Assembly (NCBI RefSeq): GCF_004027225.2
Contig: NC_044288.2
Coordinates: 21,648,744 to 21,712,743 of the forward strand
DNA length: 64,000 nucleotides
Direction of reading: 5' to 3'
Origin: Strigops habroptila
Taxonomy: Eukaryota; Chordata; Aves; Psittaciformes; Psittacidae
A program made the translations under genes and the position numbers. Positions 12,123 to 24,292 of this stretch are shown here, piece after piece (positions within the stretch are counted from its first letter, which is position 1; every line of letters starts with the position of its first letter). The notes beneath the pieces are model-generated. The model was not told the DNA's origin. It ran no database searches and was given only the letters and a program-made list of their open reading frames with translations.

Positions 12123-14263
12123 TTTAGAAGCCCTCAGACTGAGTGCATGTTACCATGGCCAGGAATGGGCTTATAAGGTTAAGCAGGAGTTGAGTAAGAG
12201 GAAGGAGGTGGAATTCAGGTTGCAGACTCTAGGCAGGGCACAAGAGGAGATGCTTCCAGAAAGAGCATAAGCAAGGGTTGAACGATGGCAGAATTCTTCC
12301 CAGGGAGGCTCCTTCTAAGCTCTGAATGAATTTTAACTGTAAAAACAGTACTCTGATCAATAAAAGTGAAAAAATGACAGGAAAAGGCATTTTTGAGGTG
12401 GTTTATCCTTCCTGTATGTCACAAACTTTATAAAGGTAACCAGCATTAGGAAGGAGGTCACATTAATTTTCCACTCCCCTGTTTCTGACAAGCGTCAGTG
12501 CTCTCATTTGTGGCCATGGTCTTAACTCCTGGAGACCCCATCCTCCTTGGTGCAGGATCCATCAGACATGGGGTCCTGCTCTTCCCATTCCCCACCTCAC
12601 GCTCTTGCCCGTTACCCCACAGCAAGGCTGAATGGACTGTGAAAAGTTAATGGTTCTGCTAAAGGCAGATTTTTAGCTCCAGCATTTTGAAGGCTTCTAA
12701 CACTGAAGAAAAGGAACAAAATGAATTTGTATTGGGCGTTTCCTATTGGCATCACACGGCCAAGTTTGTGTGTTTTTGGAATTCAACGTGGCAGGAGAAA
12801 ATGACCTATTCTTTTGGAGTTTCACCAGATGCTTTTGCCTGTCAAACATCACATTTCTCCTGTGTGCACAATCCAGAGTTCTGTGTCTTAAAAACAGGAC
12901 AACTGATACCATCTCAAGATGTTTTGCGAAATTAAATAGGGAGCTCTTAACTCTTCCTTTTTTCCCCTGCCTTTATAAAAAGCAGGGTGGGGGTGTGAAG
13001 CCCAGCAACCATATGCATTATGAAATCTTGTACATAGAGAACAATGACAAGGAGCATAGATTTTTCTGGAACACATATAAGGACATATAAATCTCATCCA
13101 AAATTTACTCATCTAGATTCTCCCCACAAAGTGAGATGATAAAGCTGCCTCCTCAACAGGAAGAGTCAATTTGGAAACTCAGGTAATAAAGCTGGTACTG
13201 ATCAAGCAGCCCACAGAGAATTACTGCTGTCCAAGCAGGTTCAAGACATTGGTAGCCCTTTTTTGGACAAAATAAGCACAGAATTTGAGTTCATCACTGG
13301 TTGGCTATAAGGATGCTAAAAAACATTACCAGACAGCAGGATGAGGAAGAAAAGGAGATTAAGAAATAAAGTCCCTACTGTAAGCAGGGCGTGTAGGTGA
13401 CAGACCACGCAGAGGAAACTTTCCAGTGTTATTTTCCTTGAGAGCAGATAAGGACTTAGAGAACCAGACCTAAGACTAACCCTGAACCCACACAGTGCCT
13501 TAACCTTATCTCCCCTAAATCAGCCCCACAGCCCAAGTCTGTTGTGCTGTGTGTGGCAGTGGGAAGCAATTAGACGGGAATAGTTAATTACTATTGATGT
13601 TAATGCGGATCCGCCTTTTCCAGCCCTTTGTGCTGGGAGCTGTAACCTAGTACCGAGGCCCTCGGCAGAAAACAGCAGGAGACAAAGAGCATTTAAAGCA
13701 CCACTAAGCATCACCCAAGGATGGGCAGCATTAAGCTTAAAGGGCAATTAACATTGCAACATCTGCACCTGATCAAAGCCAGCTCCAATCAACACTCTCA
13801 GCCTAAGGATTGGCAATGGGGACACTGAGCAAGAGCTGAAATGTCCAGAGAGCTGCAGTAGGAAAAGTATTTGAGGGACTCTTTCCTTGCTGCACTGGAG
13901 AAAGTGCTTATTCAGGGAGACTCTTGCTGTTTCTCACCCCATGTGGCCACTGAGAGAGCTTCTGCTTTCCCTTTTCTCTCTTTTCTCCCACTTCTTCCCC
14001 CTCCACACCCCCAAAACGGAACTTTTGCTGCTGAAGCTGATGTTTTCCACTAGCACCAGATTCTAAGCCTCAGTGTTAAGCCTGCCTCCTCATCTTTTGT
14101 GCAACACTACACAGGGGAACTGCAAAGATACTGCAGGGAGCACAAGGCGAGGGGGGGAGTGGGGCATCACACAAGGAACAAAACAATGAAAAATGCAATT
14201 TTTCTGTTGGGGAAACATGTTGATGTAACCTCTGTTTGTGTGACTGGAGGAAAAGTCACTTAC
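12123..14263. other. Gene-less stretch left of the formin remnants
   Basis: The next FH2 exons of a formin would be expected here on the minus strand; I looked for the GNYM and downstream FH2 motifs and did not find them. Confidence 0.5.
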
Positions 14264-14750
14264 CAGAAGCTCCAACTGCTCACACTCTGCCAAAGCTGCG
14301 TTTTCCTGAGCTTTACCAGCTGTGGAAGCTTGAGCAAGTTCTGCAAGAGAAGTGCACAGTGGGACAGAGCTGCCTGGACCTGCACCAGGGCGAAGTTCAA
14401 GAGATGCAGAGTACAAACAGGTCCCTGACCATAAACCTTTCCCATCCTTACACAAAGGGTAGATGCAGAAACTCACCTGCACCGGATTAGTGCTCAGCCC
14501 AGTCTCCTCCAGCTCCAGGACCACAGTCTTGATCTCTTCATAAGGCAACTGGAGAAACCTCAGGAAGCATCTGCCAGAGCACAGAAAAAGCATGGGTCAA
14601 GCTTTAGAACCACCCCCTGATGAGCACCAAAGAGAAGAGGTTTCTGACTTGGTCCCACTGGCAGAGAATTGTCCAAACCCAACAAGTGCAGCTCCTTCCC
14701 CTTTTTTCTTTGGAGGTTCTTTCTTCTCTCGCCCTCCTGGTCTTTCTTTT
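14264..14750 (-). pseudogene. Diaphanous-type formin (DIAPH1-like) FH2 exon remnants
   Basis: Three collinear exon-like pieces resemble the start of a diaphanous FH2 domain. Piece 1 (about 14750 down to 14650) follows a TACTCAG acceptor and reads KKDQEGERRKNLQRKK-KEL, matching KKDQEG...KKK-KEL of DIAPH1. Piece 2 (14570-14477, 94 nt) is flanked by CTCTGGCAG and GTGAGT and reads CFLRFLQLPYEEIKTVVLE; its 31 codons equal the DIAPH1 exon in length and phase. Piece 3 (14340-14264, 77 nt) starts after TTGCAG as NLLK (DIAPH1 NLIK) and ends before GTAAGT, but the later match KAQENAALAECEQL (DIAPH1 KDEYDDLAESEQF) is in another frame, as if about 28 nt were lost. Human DIAPH1 lies beside HDAC3 in this orientation, so position agrees. 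Introns are present, so this is not a retrocopy. No GNYM-containing exon was found downstream of it. It is most likely a decayed or partial gene copy; a fast-evolving real formin is the alternative. Confidence 0.5.
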
Positions 14751-17700
14751 CTGAGTACAGCAAACCCAGGTAAGCCATGAGCTGTTGAAGGAGTCATCCC
14801 TTGGGTAAGCACACGGCTTTTCTTCATGCAGAGGCTGACCAGAACTGCCCTCCTAATAACTACCAAAGCTCTGGCTGCTCCATGCAACGAATGCCTTTAC
14901 AAAGGGGTAGGGAAAGATCAGTGTTGCTTTCCCTGTGTCCACAGATACAGACACAGGTTACTCTGCCACAAAGAGCAAGATAACTTCACTGAAGATATCT
15001 ATTGCCTTAAATCAGTGCAGAGACTTCAGGCCTGACAATGTCCACAATATCCACTTGCACATCAAAGCTCAGTGCAAGGCACTGAACACTAAAGGATTTG
15101 TGGAGAGGCATGAGGGAAGTGTTTCAGGAGACGTGTTTCTAGGTTTGGTGCTGGAAAAGTGGCTAAAAGGTGCCCAACATCAGCACAGCACCAAAGCTTT
15201 CCTGCCCCTTGTTAACAACCCCTTCCTCTGCATCACACAGGAGTCAGGTTGTCACAGACAACCCCTTCTCTGGGAGCATGGACAGTCCCACCAACACTCC
15301 TGGGACTTGCACAGAGGAGAATGAAAATGGTTTGTACCCTGTTCTGCGACTTCAACTGCCTCTGCCAGCTCCACGCTACTGACCATGACTGAGGCATCCC
15401 ACTGCTTGGATACTTAAAACTCCTTGCTTCACAATGAGTGGAACAAGCAGGGAGGTCTCTACCCATCCCAGCGGGGTTAGTAAAGCCGAGGCACACCTTC
15501 CTGCTGTATCCCAACCATGGGGAGGGCGAGAAGCAGCACAGAAACCCAATCCTAAGCAGATCTGCTGGGTGCTCACCCTTCAATACCATGGGCAAGGGGG
15601 CTCCAGGAGCCTGTAGCACCCCAGCATCACCCCCCCTCAGCTCAGCGGTCCCTGAAGCGGAATGCTGCCCAGTAACAAGGCAGGGGAGGACGAGCATCCC
15701 TCCCTTGAGCTAACCTATGGCTGTGCCGCGGCTCTGTGCCTCCTCCTGCAGCCGCGCCGGCGCCCGGAGCCGCTGCCGGCACAGAATCACTGACCTATTT
15801 TTGTATAGGCACAAGATCACAAACAAAGGGAGCTTTAGCTCAGGGTATTTAAAGGAAAAGATACTAATTTAAGTCTCCCCAGAAACCGCAGCAGTCTTAT
15901 GACATTTATTATCTCTGAGAAGCATCTTTGAGCATGGCTGTGGTAAGGAAAAAAACCCCAAAGTATGGAGCAGTTGGGTGAAAGCAAAGCAAAAAGCTGC
16001 AAAAATCACATTTCTAAGAAAAATAACAAAAGGAGATGTAAGAAATTGGGAATAAACTGAGCCTCCATAAGCACAAGCGTGGAAGGAACAGATTTCTGTA
16101 ACAAGGAGTGACTAAGCAGGGATATCCCCCATCTCCCTGTCACTGATGGACGAGCTGCTTGTGCAGACTCATCTAAACAGACTCGAAACAAGTCAGCTTT
16201 TCCAGGGAATTTTGTCTAAGTTTGCTGATGGACTTGGACCAAACTGTGAGGTATTTAATCTGCACCTCAGGCAGGTTTTAGAGCCTTCAGCTTCAGCTGT
16301 TTTGAAGTTAGTTGGATGCTTTATGGCAGCTACTAAGTCTGTGCACATACTATGAGGGTGAGGACCTAGCAATTTGCTTCTCAGGTACTGCAACAACAGA
16401 TGCCACGAAAGAAAACCCTTAAACTGCACTCCTTAGTCTGAATAAAACTAAAACAAACCCAGTACAGAGGTTCACAGAACTGTCTCCTACCAAACACCTC
16501 TCATGGAAGGGAGAGATGTGTTGTGCTCATTACACAAGAGCAAGAGCCTGTAAAGAACCAGTGACCGGGAGCAGACCACAGCCCATCTCCGAGCAGGCAG
16601 CATCCTTGTTTGCTTTGTTCAGTGAAATTCACTGTTGGAGAAGCCTCCAGTGAGTTGCCAGCTTGCTTCATATCCTGGATTGGGAAATGCCTGCTCGCCC
16701 CCCAGTGCTCCACTGCACAACACGAAGGATGCAGTGACAAACAACATAAAAATGGTTACTACAAATAGAGATGCTGACAATAGTTACTCAATATCACATG
16801 CTGGCAGCTCTCCTGGGGCTCTCCACACAGCTGGGAAAGGTGCTGCTGCCAGGAGCTGTTGGTCACGAACCTGGGGCAACATCCCACTCCTCCCAACGTG
16901 CACAGGCAGGAAGGAAAAATAGAGCAAGAATAGATCCCAGCGTCTGGAACAATGAAAACAGGAAAGTCCCTCTCATCTGGGGAGCCCGGACAATAGCAGC
17001 TCTGCAGTGAAACCGTAGCTCCATCCCGCTTCCAGGCGGTTTGTGGGGTCTGCTCAGCCTCCTATGGAGATGTGGGTTCAAAAATAGGAATATGGAGCAT
17101 CCTGTGGAGGGATGGAGGGAGGAAGGGATGGATGGAGGGCACCGTCCAGCCCCGGGGACTCCAAGCAGTATTTCATCCCAAACACCAGCTCACTCCGCAG
17201 ACCCCCCCCGCCCCAATTCTGGCATCTCCCCCCAAGACCCCCTCACTCTGCATCCCCCCGGCACAGGTCGGGGCTCGCTGCCTTCCCCCCTCCAAGCCCC
17301 GCATCCCACCCTGGTGCCGGGAAAGCGCTGCCAAGCTTCGCCTCGGCACATCCCGCTCCCCCCCCCCCCATCCTCCCCCTTTGCCAACCTTTATATTTTC
17401 TGCGTCAGAAACATAAAATGGAGACTGCAGGGAAGGAATCCGCTTTTCCCTAAGATGGCTGAGGGAGAAGCAGGATTTGGACGGCGGAGCATGAGCACCC
17501 TCTGCTGCTGGATGAGCCGCTCCCGGGGCGTGGGGGGGGAAGCAGCTCCCCAGCCCCACAAGCTCCAGGCAGAAAGAGACACCCCAACCAGCCCTTACGG
17601 GGGCATTTAAATTGCTCTTATAGCCAAAATATTGGCTTAAAAGCCTTTCATCAGCCTTATTGACTCCAGAGCTTTCCTGGTTGCCTCTCCCCACCATCTC

Positions 17701-20700
17701 TTTACATTCTGCTTTTCCTCACTGTGTTACATTCACAATCCTTAAGAAAAAGGTAGTATTTTGTATTAAAAGCAGCACATTTCACACGAAACTCCCCACA
17801 GCTAATGCCCACAGCTCTGCACAATTATATACTCTTCCAGGTTTGAGAAAAACCACCCTATTTCATTTGTATTAAGTTATACATGAGGGTGAGTGCCCAA
17901 AGCCTAGTGTTACCTCTTGTAGGAACACACGCAGGCCCATGGGTGGGAGAAAGGGCTGAAGACAAACATGAGGGGAGAACCAGCACCCTCCTGAAGTGGG
18001 GTGAGCAGATGTTGTCCCTAGGAAAGGTTTAGGGATGAAAGGGTACATGCAAAAGCAGCACACAGATACCTTGCAAGTCACTCACTGAGCATCCAAACTT
18101 TCAAGCCAGTATATCAGCATAAGCCAAAATCCAGTTGGAGCTGAGGCTTAAATTTCCAAGGGAATCTTGCAAGAAGTTTTCACAAGATCACTTCAAAAAA
18201 GGCTAAAAGGCATCACTCAAATATGACACAAAACCCACAACTAGATCCAGGATCCCAAGTCTTTTGTTGTAACTTCAGCACTGAGGAAGATGAGGAAGAA
18301 AAGCAAGGAGGTTTAAAAAATGAAAGGAAAAATTAGACAGAGAGAAAGCACTTACACAGGTGACTGCAGGTAAAGTCCTAACACTGGAGGCTTAAATTCA
18401 TCCAGGAGCGGGGTTGTCCAGCACACATTTTGGCACTACAGCTGCACACATCCAGCCTGCAAGGACAGAGCCTGGCAAGCACTGGTGCGGGGGTACCAGC
18501 ACTTACACACCACAAAGCTGCATACAGCAAATCCTACAGCTCTATACCCAACTACAAAAGTACCTTTAAGGGCCTTTCCTGGGAGAGAGCTGTCCTTTTT
18601 GTGGGGTCAGGGTGAGGCTGACCCCAAGCCAGAGCTGGGGGTGATGCTCCTGCTGCAGCAGCAAGCCTGGGTGCAGACAGAGTGGATGGGACACCCAGGG
18701 GGGCTTGACTTTATTACTGTCATTTCTGCAGCTGCAAAAGCTATGGGCATGTCCCCCTGGACGGCAGGAGACAAGTGAGACTGGCACTGGGATGGTAGGG
18801 AGCTCGGCAGGTCAGAACTGGCAGGCAGGGGTGCACTGAGCATCAGGCATTCTTGCAGTGTTGCTGTATAAGAAGAGGCATCAAAAGATGTGGTGCCAGA
18901 ACGCATCATCCTGTGAGCAATGGGGGACTGAAAAAGAGTTGCAAAACACAGCTTTGGGGCTGCTAAAGACGGGTGCACGCCCAGCACACCCGGGGTGACT
19001 CAGGCTGGGAGTGCTGGGAATGCACAGTGAGACATCAGGGTGGACCCCAGCCTGGTGGGATGGTGCCATGGGGCAGGAGCAATGGAGATGGGCTTGGTTG
19101 GAGCCCAGGACTGCAGTATGCTGCCATTGCTGGCACCCACCCAAGCCTGCAGTGTCAGCAGGGAAGGGGTTTTTTGGGAGGCAGGAATAGAGGAGCACTA
19201 CATGATCATAACAGGAATGGGCTGAGAGCACAGGGCAGGAAGGGGGTGCACCGGAGAGATGGGGGCTCCCCACAGCAGAGGGGTGCAGAGAGGGGCTCGC
19301 ACAATGCTACAGAGATCTCTGACACTTCTAATGATATAACCCACTGCTAATCCCTTTTCCTGCTCTCAAAACGCCTGACAACCAAGCACCCAAAAGGCTG
19401 GGGGGCAAATGCTGCCTTTGTGTGCCAGGGCAGGTGATTTCTCTCTGCGCCCCCCCATTCCCCCCAGCAGCAGATGGAGGCCCCCCCTCCCAATTATGGT
19501 CTTGTCACAGGCATTGAAAAGAAAGACAAATGTCCCAAAGAAAGCTGTCTGACAGGACAAAGGATGCTGGAAATGGGAGCTGAGCTGTTCTTTCCAGGTT
19601 CGGGGGGGGGGGGGGGGGGCAGAAGGGGGGGCACAACAGAAGCGGGGGCTGGCAGTGCGCAGGATGGGATGCGCACGCAGCCAGCACTTCCCGTCTTTGT
19701 CTGGAAAAGGAGGTCGCGGGGGGAGAGATGGGGGATGCAGGGGAGGATGCAGGGAAGGATGCGGGACTGCGTCAGCCGCTCGTCAGCAAAGCAGCTGATC
19801 TCTTCTCCCAATCCCAAGCCTCTGAGCTCATTCCCAGGCAGCGAGCCAAGGCGGCTCAACTGCGCACACCTGGCGGATGAAAACAACACTGCAAGGGACC
19901 TGGGAAGGGGAACACACAGCCGGGGGGCACAGAGAAACCCCCCGGTTTTTACAGCCAGAAAACCCCCAAATCCCCATGAGGCGAAAATAAACCCTTGGGG
20001 ATCCCTGTCCCTAACCTCAGTTTCACCCAGGAGCTTCTTGAAGCTCAAATTGCAAATAAAATCACTGCCTAACACTGATGTTCCAGTGTGAACACGGGGG
20101 ATGAGCATTAAGGGGTACCACAGGCAGAGTCCAGCTCCCAGGGTCTCCCAGTAAGCAGCACACAGTGGTGCAAGTCCACCAGTAACACCCCAAGTGCTTC
20201 TTGCAGTGGCAGCAGCCTGGGACAGGCAGGAGCTGCACCCCAGAGCTGCTTGCACCCATCACCTGCAGCACCCCCAGAAGTGAGCACCCACAATGGGGGC
20301 AGCAGCAGCTCCTCGCTCCCAAGGAGGCAGCCCTGGGTGACAGTATGACCTCACTCCCACTTACTTTTCCATGTGTCCTCTGTTAGAAACACCACCTCCA
20401 CCTGGAAAAATACCTGCACCAGGATGTCTGCTGCAGCTGGAGCAGGCCGGGTGCCCTGGGGATGGCACTGCAAGGGCAGGAAAAGTGCTCCTTGCCCTGG
20501 AGTGTAACTAAAGGTCAGTCCAAGACATACAGGTAACACTATTGCCTGTTGCAAGGTGAAAACATCAGCTGGTAAAATACACTACAGAAACTTTGTGAGC
20601 TGGTTGCAGTTCTTCTCTCCACACTCTGATACATACATGTGGGAAAGAGCAGGAACATACAAACACCCCTCAGACCAACCAACACTGTACCTGCTCTTGT

Positions 20701-21939
20701 AGATTGTATACGTGTGATAAGGAGTGACTTCGGTTTCTAGAAACTCCAGGGAACAGGCTCAAAACTCTCTCCTAAGCCATGATACAGAGATTTAACACAA
20801 GATCTGGGGAGAAAATTCTCCAAACAAACAGGTTCTGCCTCCTTTAAAAAGCAAATGAACATATAGTTTCCCACCAGCACCATTTCCAGAGTCCTGTAAA
20901 TGTACAGAGATGCTGTCAGTGTGTGTTTCCCAGCAGCACTCTGGGAGAAACGAGGAAGCAAGAGCAGGGAGAAGGTTAAGGGATAACAGCCACCAGCTCC
21001 AATGAGGGAAATCCTGACTTGATGCAAGGAGAATGTGAAAATCTTTGCAAGGGTGGTTAAACACCAGCAAGGGAGCCCAGTTCCATCCTTGGATCTCTGT
21101 CCTTGAAGAGATTCAAACTTGACTGCAAAAGGCCCTGAGCAATCTCTAACTTTCAGGTCGGCCTTACTTGGAGCAGGACAGATGGACCAGAGACCTCCAG
21201 AGGACCCTTTGAATCAGAACCGTTCTGTGATGCTGGAAGCATGCCTGGTGAGCTCCCCCCATCCGTTCTCCTCAGTGGACACTTCTGAACCAGGACTTAC
21301 CAGCTCCTGGGTTTGGGGACAAACTTCTCCATTTTGTCTGAGAATATTCCTGAGCAACAGAGGAAGAGAGAAGTTTCTGTCCCTGGTCACTGTCACTTGC
21401 TCAGCCAATGCTGCACAACAGGCATGGATGCTCGAGGAAGAGAGAAGCTACAGCTGCAGAATCCTGAAGGCCTTTGCCTTACCAGAGAGAGGTGATGGAG
21501 CTGGGGACACTGGGCTGCAGAAGGACAAGGGAAGGAGGTATTGGCTAGAGGAGACAACACTTGTGCAGCGAGACATCTGTGAGCAAGAGAAAGTGATGGC
21601 TGCAGCATCCTGGAAATCTGGAGACATGAAGAGCACACAGGGATGCTTTAAATGCATTTGTGAGCACCTGAAGGGCCTGGTGAAGCTGGAGCAGACATTT
21701 TGGGAGCTCTGCCACAGTGCTGGGCAGCATCTGCACAAACCCCCAAAGTTTCATTTGGAGGAAAGCTTTGGTTTGGGTCACATAAGGTATTCAGGGCCCT
21801 GACCCCTGGCTGGTTGTATACAGCATCGCTCTTTGTTAGTGATATCTTAAGGCTTCTGTGTGTTAGGAGCTAAATACTTTCCGGATCTGGTCTTCTGGAG
21901 CTAAGGAGTCACAGACTTCCAGCAAAGCTCTGAATTTTA
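14751..21939. other. Gene-less stretch right of the formin remnants
   Basis: Upstream formin parts (FH1, coiled coil, GTPase-binding region) would lie here on the minus strand but none is clear. It contains a short CpG cluster at 15.72-15.79 kb, C- and CpG-rich DNA at 17.2-17.6 kb, the poly(G) tract and a 227-codon open frame at 21119-21802 on the plus strand with no recognised family. Confidence 0.45.
19600..19619. repeat. Poly(G) tract of about 18
   Basis: An uninterrupted G run, the longest in the window. Shorter runs lie at 6002-6011 (G), 17361-17370 (C) and about 31486-31494 (C). Confidence 0.85.
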
Positions 21940-23150
21940 TTAGGTGGATAAGAAATTGACTGAATGGCTGCATCCAAAGGGTTAGTCAGTGGCTCAATGT
22001 CCAAATGGAAACTGATAACATGTGGTGCCCCTCAGAGGTCCATACTGAGACCTACACTATGTAATATCTTATCAGTGACTTGAGACAGTGGGATTGAGTG
22101 CACCCACAGCTTGGACTCACCTGCAGGCTGGCCGAGTGGGGCAGGTGATGCACTTGAGGGAAGAGATGCCATCCAGAGGGACCTGTGCAGGCTGGAGTGT
22201 GCCATACAAACCACATCATGTTCAGTGAGGTCAAGTGCAAGGTCTGACCTGGGTGAGGGCAATCCCCAGTGTCAGTACAGGCTGGGGAATGAGTGGATTG
22301 AGAGTAGTGCTGCAGAGAAGGGCTTGGGCATGCCGGTGGTGACAAATGGAACAAGACTGGCAGTGTTCTACAGGAAACCTGGAGAGGGGCTTTGGACAAG
22401 GGCCTGTAGGGACAGGACAAGGGGAATGGTTTTAACCTGCCTGAGGGGAGATTGAGATGAGCTCTGAGGCAGAAGCTCTTCCCTGTGAGGGTGCTGAGGC
22501 GCTGGCACAGGGTGCCCAGAGGAGCTGTGGCTGCCCCATCCCTGGCAGTGTTCAAGGCCAGGTTGGACACAGGGGCTTGGAGCAACCTGCTCTAGTGGAA
22601 GGTGTCCCTGCCTGTGGCAGGGGATTGGAACTGGATGAGCCTTAAGGTCCCTCCCAACCCAAACCAGGCTGGGATTCTATGTGTGCTCTCAGCCCAGAAA
22701 GGCAATTGGATCCTGGGCTGCATCACCAGCCATGTGAGCAGCAGGTCAAGGGAGGGGATTCTCCCCCTATACTGTGCTCTGGGTGAGATTCCCAGGGGCA
22801 CCACATCCAGCTCTGGGGTGTCCAGCACACAACAGTCACGGATCTGTGACAGCGGGGCCAGAAGAGGCCACAGAAACAGTTTGAGAGATGAAACAACTCT
22901 GTTGTGGAGAGAGGCTGAGAGCTGGGGGTGTTCAGCCTGGGGAAAGGCTCAAGGGAGACCTTAGAGCAGCCCTTCAAGAAAAAAAAGGGGCTTTTAAGAC
23001 AGGTTGAGAAAGACTTACCAGGATCTGTTGTGACAGGGCAGGGGGCAATGGTTTTAAACTGAAACATTCAGGCTGGACATGCGAAATGTTTGACAATAGG
23101 GGTGGTGAGGTACTGGAACACATTGCCCTTGGAAGTCAGGACTCTGCTCC
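21940..23150 (+). mobile_element. Older CR1 LINE, ORF2 3' part, split by a younger CR1
   Basis: Sense CR1 reverse-transcriptase C-terminal remnant: EGRDAIQRDLCRLE and QYRLGNEWIESSAAEKGLG (to about 22344), resuming after the nested copy as CVLSAQKGNWILGCI and SSRSREGILPLYCAL, then the GGGCAATGGTTTTAAACTG region. It has several frame breaks. A short CR1-like 3' tail at 23384-23435 may belong to it, separated by about 230 bp of unrecognised sequence. Confidence 0.8.
22345..22682 (+). mobile_element. Younger CR1 LINE nested in an older CR1
   Basis: Well-preserved sense CR1 3' end from GGAAACCTGGAGAGGGGCTT to the terminal GGGATTCTATG. The older element's coding remnant is interrupted at this place and continues directly after the terminal ATTCTATG, so this copy arrived second. 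Confidence 0.8.
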
Positions 23151-24215
23151 CCAAAAATCCACCCCCCAGGCCTGCAGCATCTGGTGTCCAAAAGCTCTGC
23201 CCTGACACCAGTACCGGGTCCCAGGAGCAAGAGGTGGAACAGAAATGCTTCCCCCCACTTCAGATGTCACCTCTCTGCATCTCTGGGTCCTGTTGCAGGG
23301 TTTCTCCCCACACTCACTGTTCATGCTGGGCGCACTCAGCGCTGCTGCACCCTGGGTTTGCTCTGGGGAACTGAGACAGGATGGAGCTGCCCCCTGAGGT
23401 CCCTTCCAACCCAAACCAGCCTGGGATCCTATGAGACTGTGGTCCTGATTTCCCATGCTCACCTATGGATGCACAAACTTTCTCCCAGCTCATCCTACAC
23501 CTCCTATGGAAGAACCAGAGCTGCAATAGCAGCAGCAGTTTAATGAAGTCTGGGTTACTGCATTTTGGGGCTGGGTGGGGGCCTAAGGTTCAGCACAGCT
23601 CCCAGTGGGGGGGCACAATCCCAGCCCATCACCTTTCCAGGCCACCTTCAGCTCCAACCCGCTCCAACCCGCTGCAGTGGGATTGGGGATAACCCTGAGC
23701 CTGAGTTATTAACCAAGGGGCACTGATTTTAACCTGAGGGCAGTTCTGGATCGATCCCCTGCCTCTGGTGTGCTCTGCAGGAGCTGCATCGCACTGGGGT
23801 CCCCCTGAGCTCTCCCAGAGCACAGCCAGGATTCTGCTCCCCCCCAGAATCCACCCCAGACCTGAAGCCCCCCCGACAGGCCCTCGCCACGGCTGGAAGC
23901 GCAGGCGGCAGCAGCACACAAAGCCTCCGTACACAGCAAGAGATCCATCTGCCACCTGGTGGCCAAAAGCAGCTCTGCACCGTGACCCGGATTGCAGGGA
24001 GATGGGCCTGAAACGGGAAGAGCATCTCCAACGGGACAAGCACACCCTGCTCGGCTGCAGAACCCCCCCTGTGCCACCCCTCCTGTCCTACAGACCTGCG
24101 GGTCACAGCACAGCAACACAGAGCTTCAAAGAGCCCCTATATGTTTTCCTTCATGCAGGTTAATTCTGTCCCAGGAGGAAACTCTTTGCCAGGTTCCCAG
24201 ATCCTGTGGACATCT

Positions 24216-24292
24216 CATAGAATCCTAGAATGGTTTGGGTTGGAAGGCACCTTAAAGCTTAAAGATCCATCTAGCCCTGTGCCCACCTGCAG
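24216..24292 (-). mobile_element. CR1 LINE 3' stub
   Basis: About 75 bp of antisense CR1 end: ATAGAATCCTAGAATGGTTT then GGTTGGAAGGCACCTTAAAG. Confidence 0.75.

Noticed and set aside
19494-20255. A 253-codon minus-strand open frame with a proline run, reminiscent of a formin FH1 domain.
   Set aside because: The proline run comes from the poly(G) tract and its GGGGGG surroundings. The rest shows no coiled-coil or FH1/FH2 similarity and there is no splice support.
20371-20410. A 37-nt candidate minus-strand exon (VEVVFLTEDTWK) between a TTTTTCCAG acceptor and a GTAAGT donor.
   Set aside because: Good splice-like ends but no neighbour exon, no known homology and too short to support alone.
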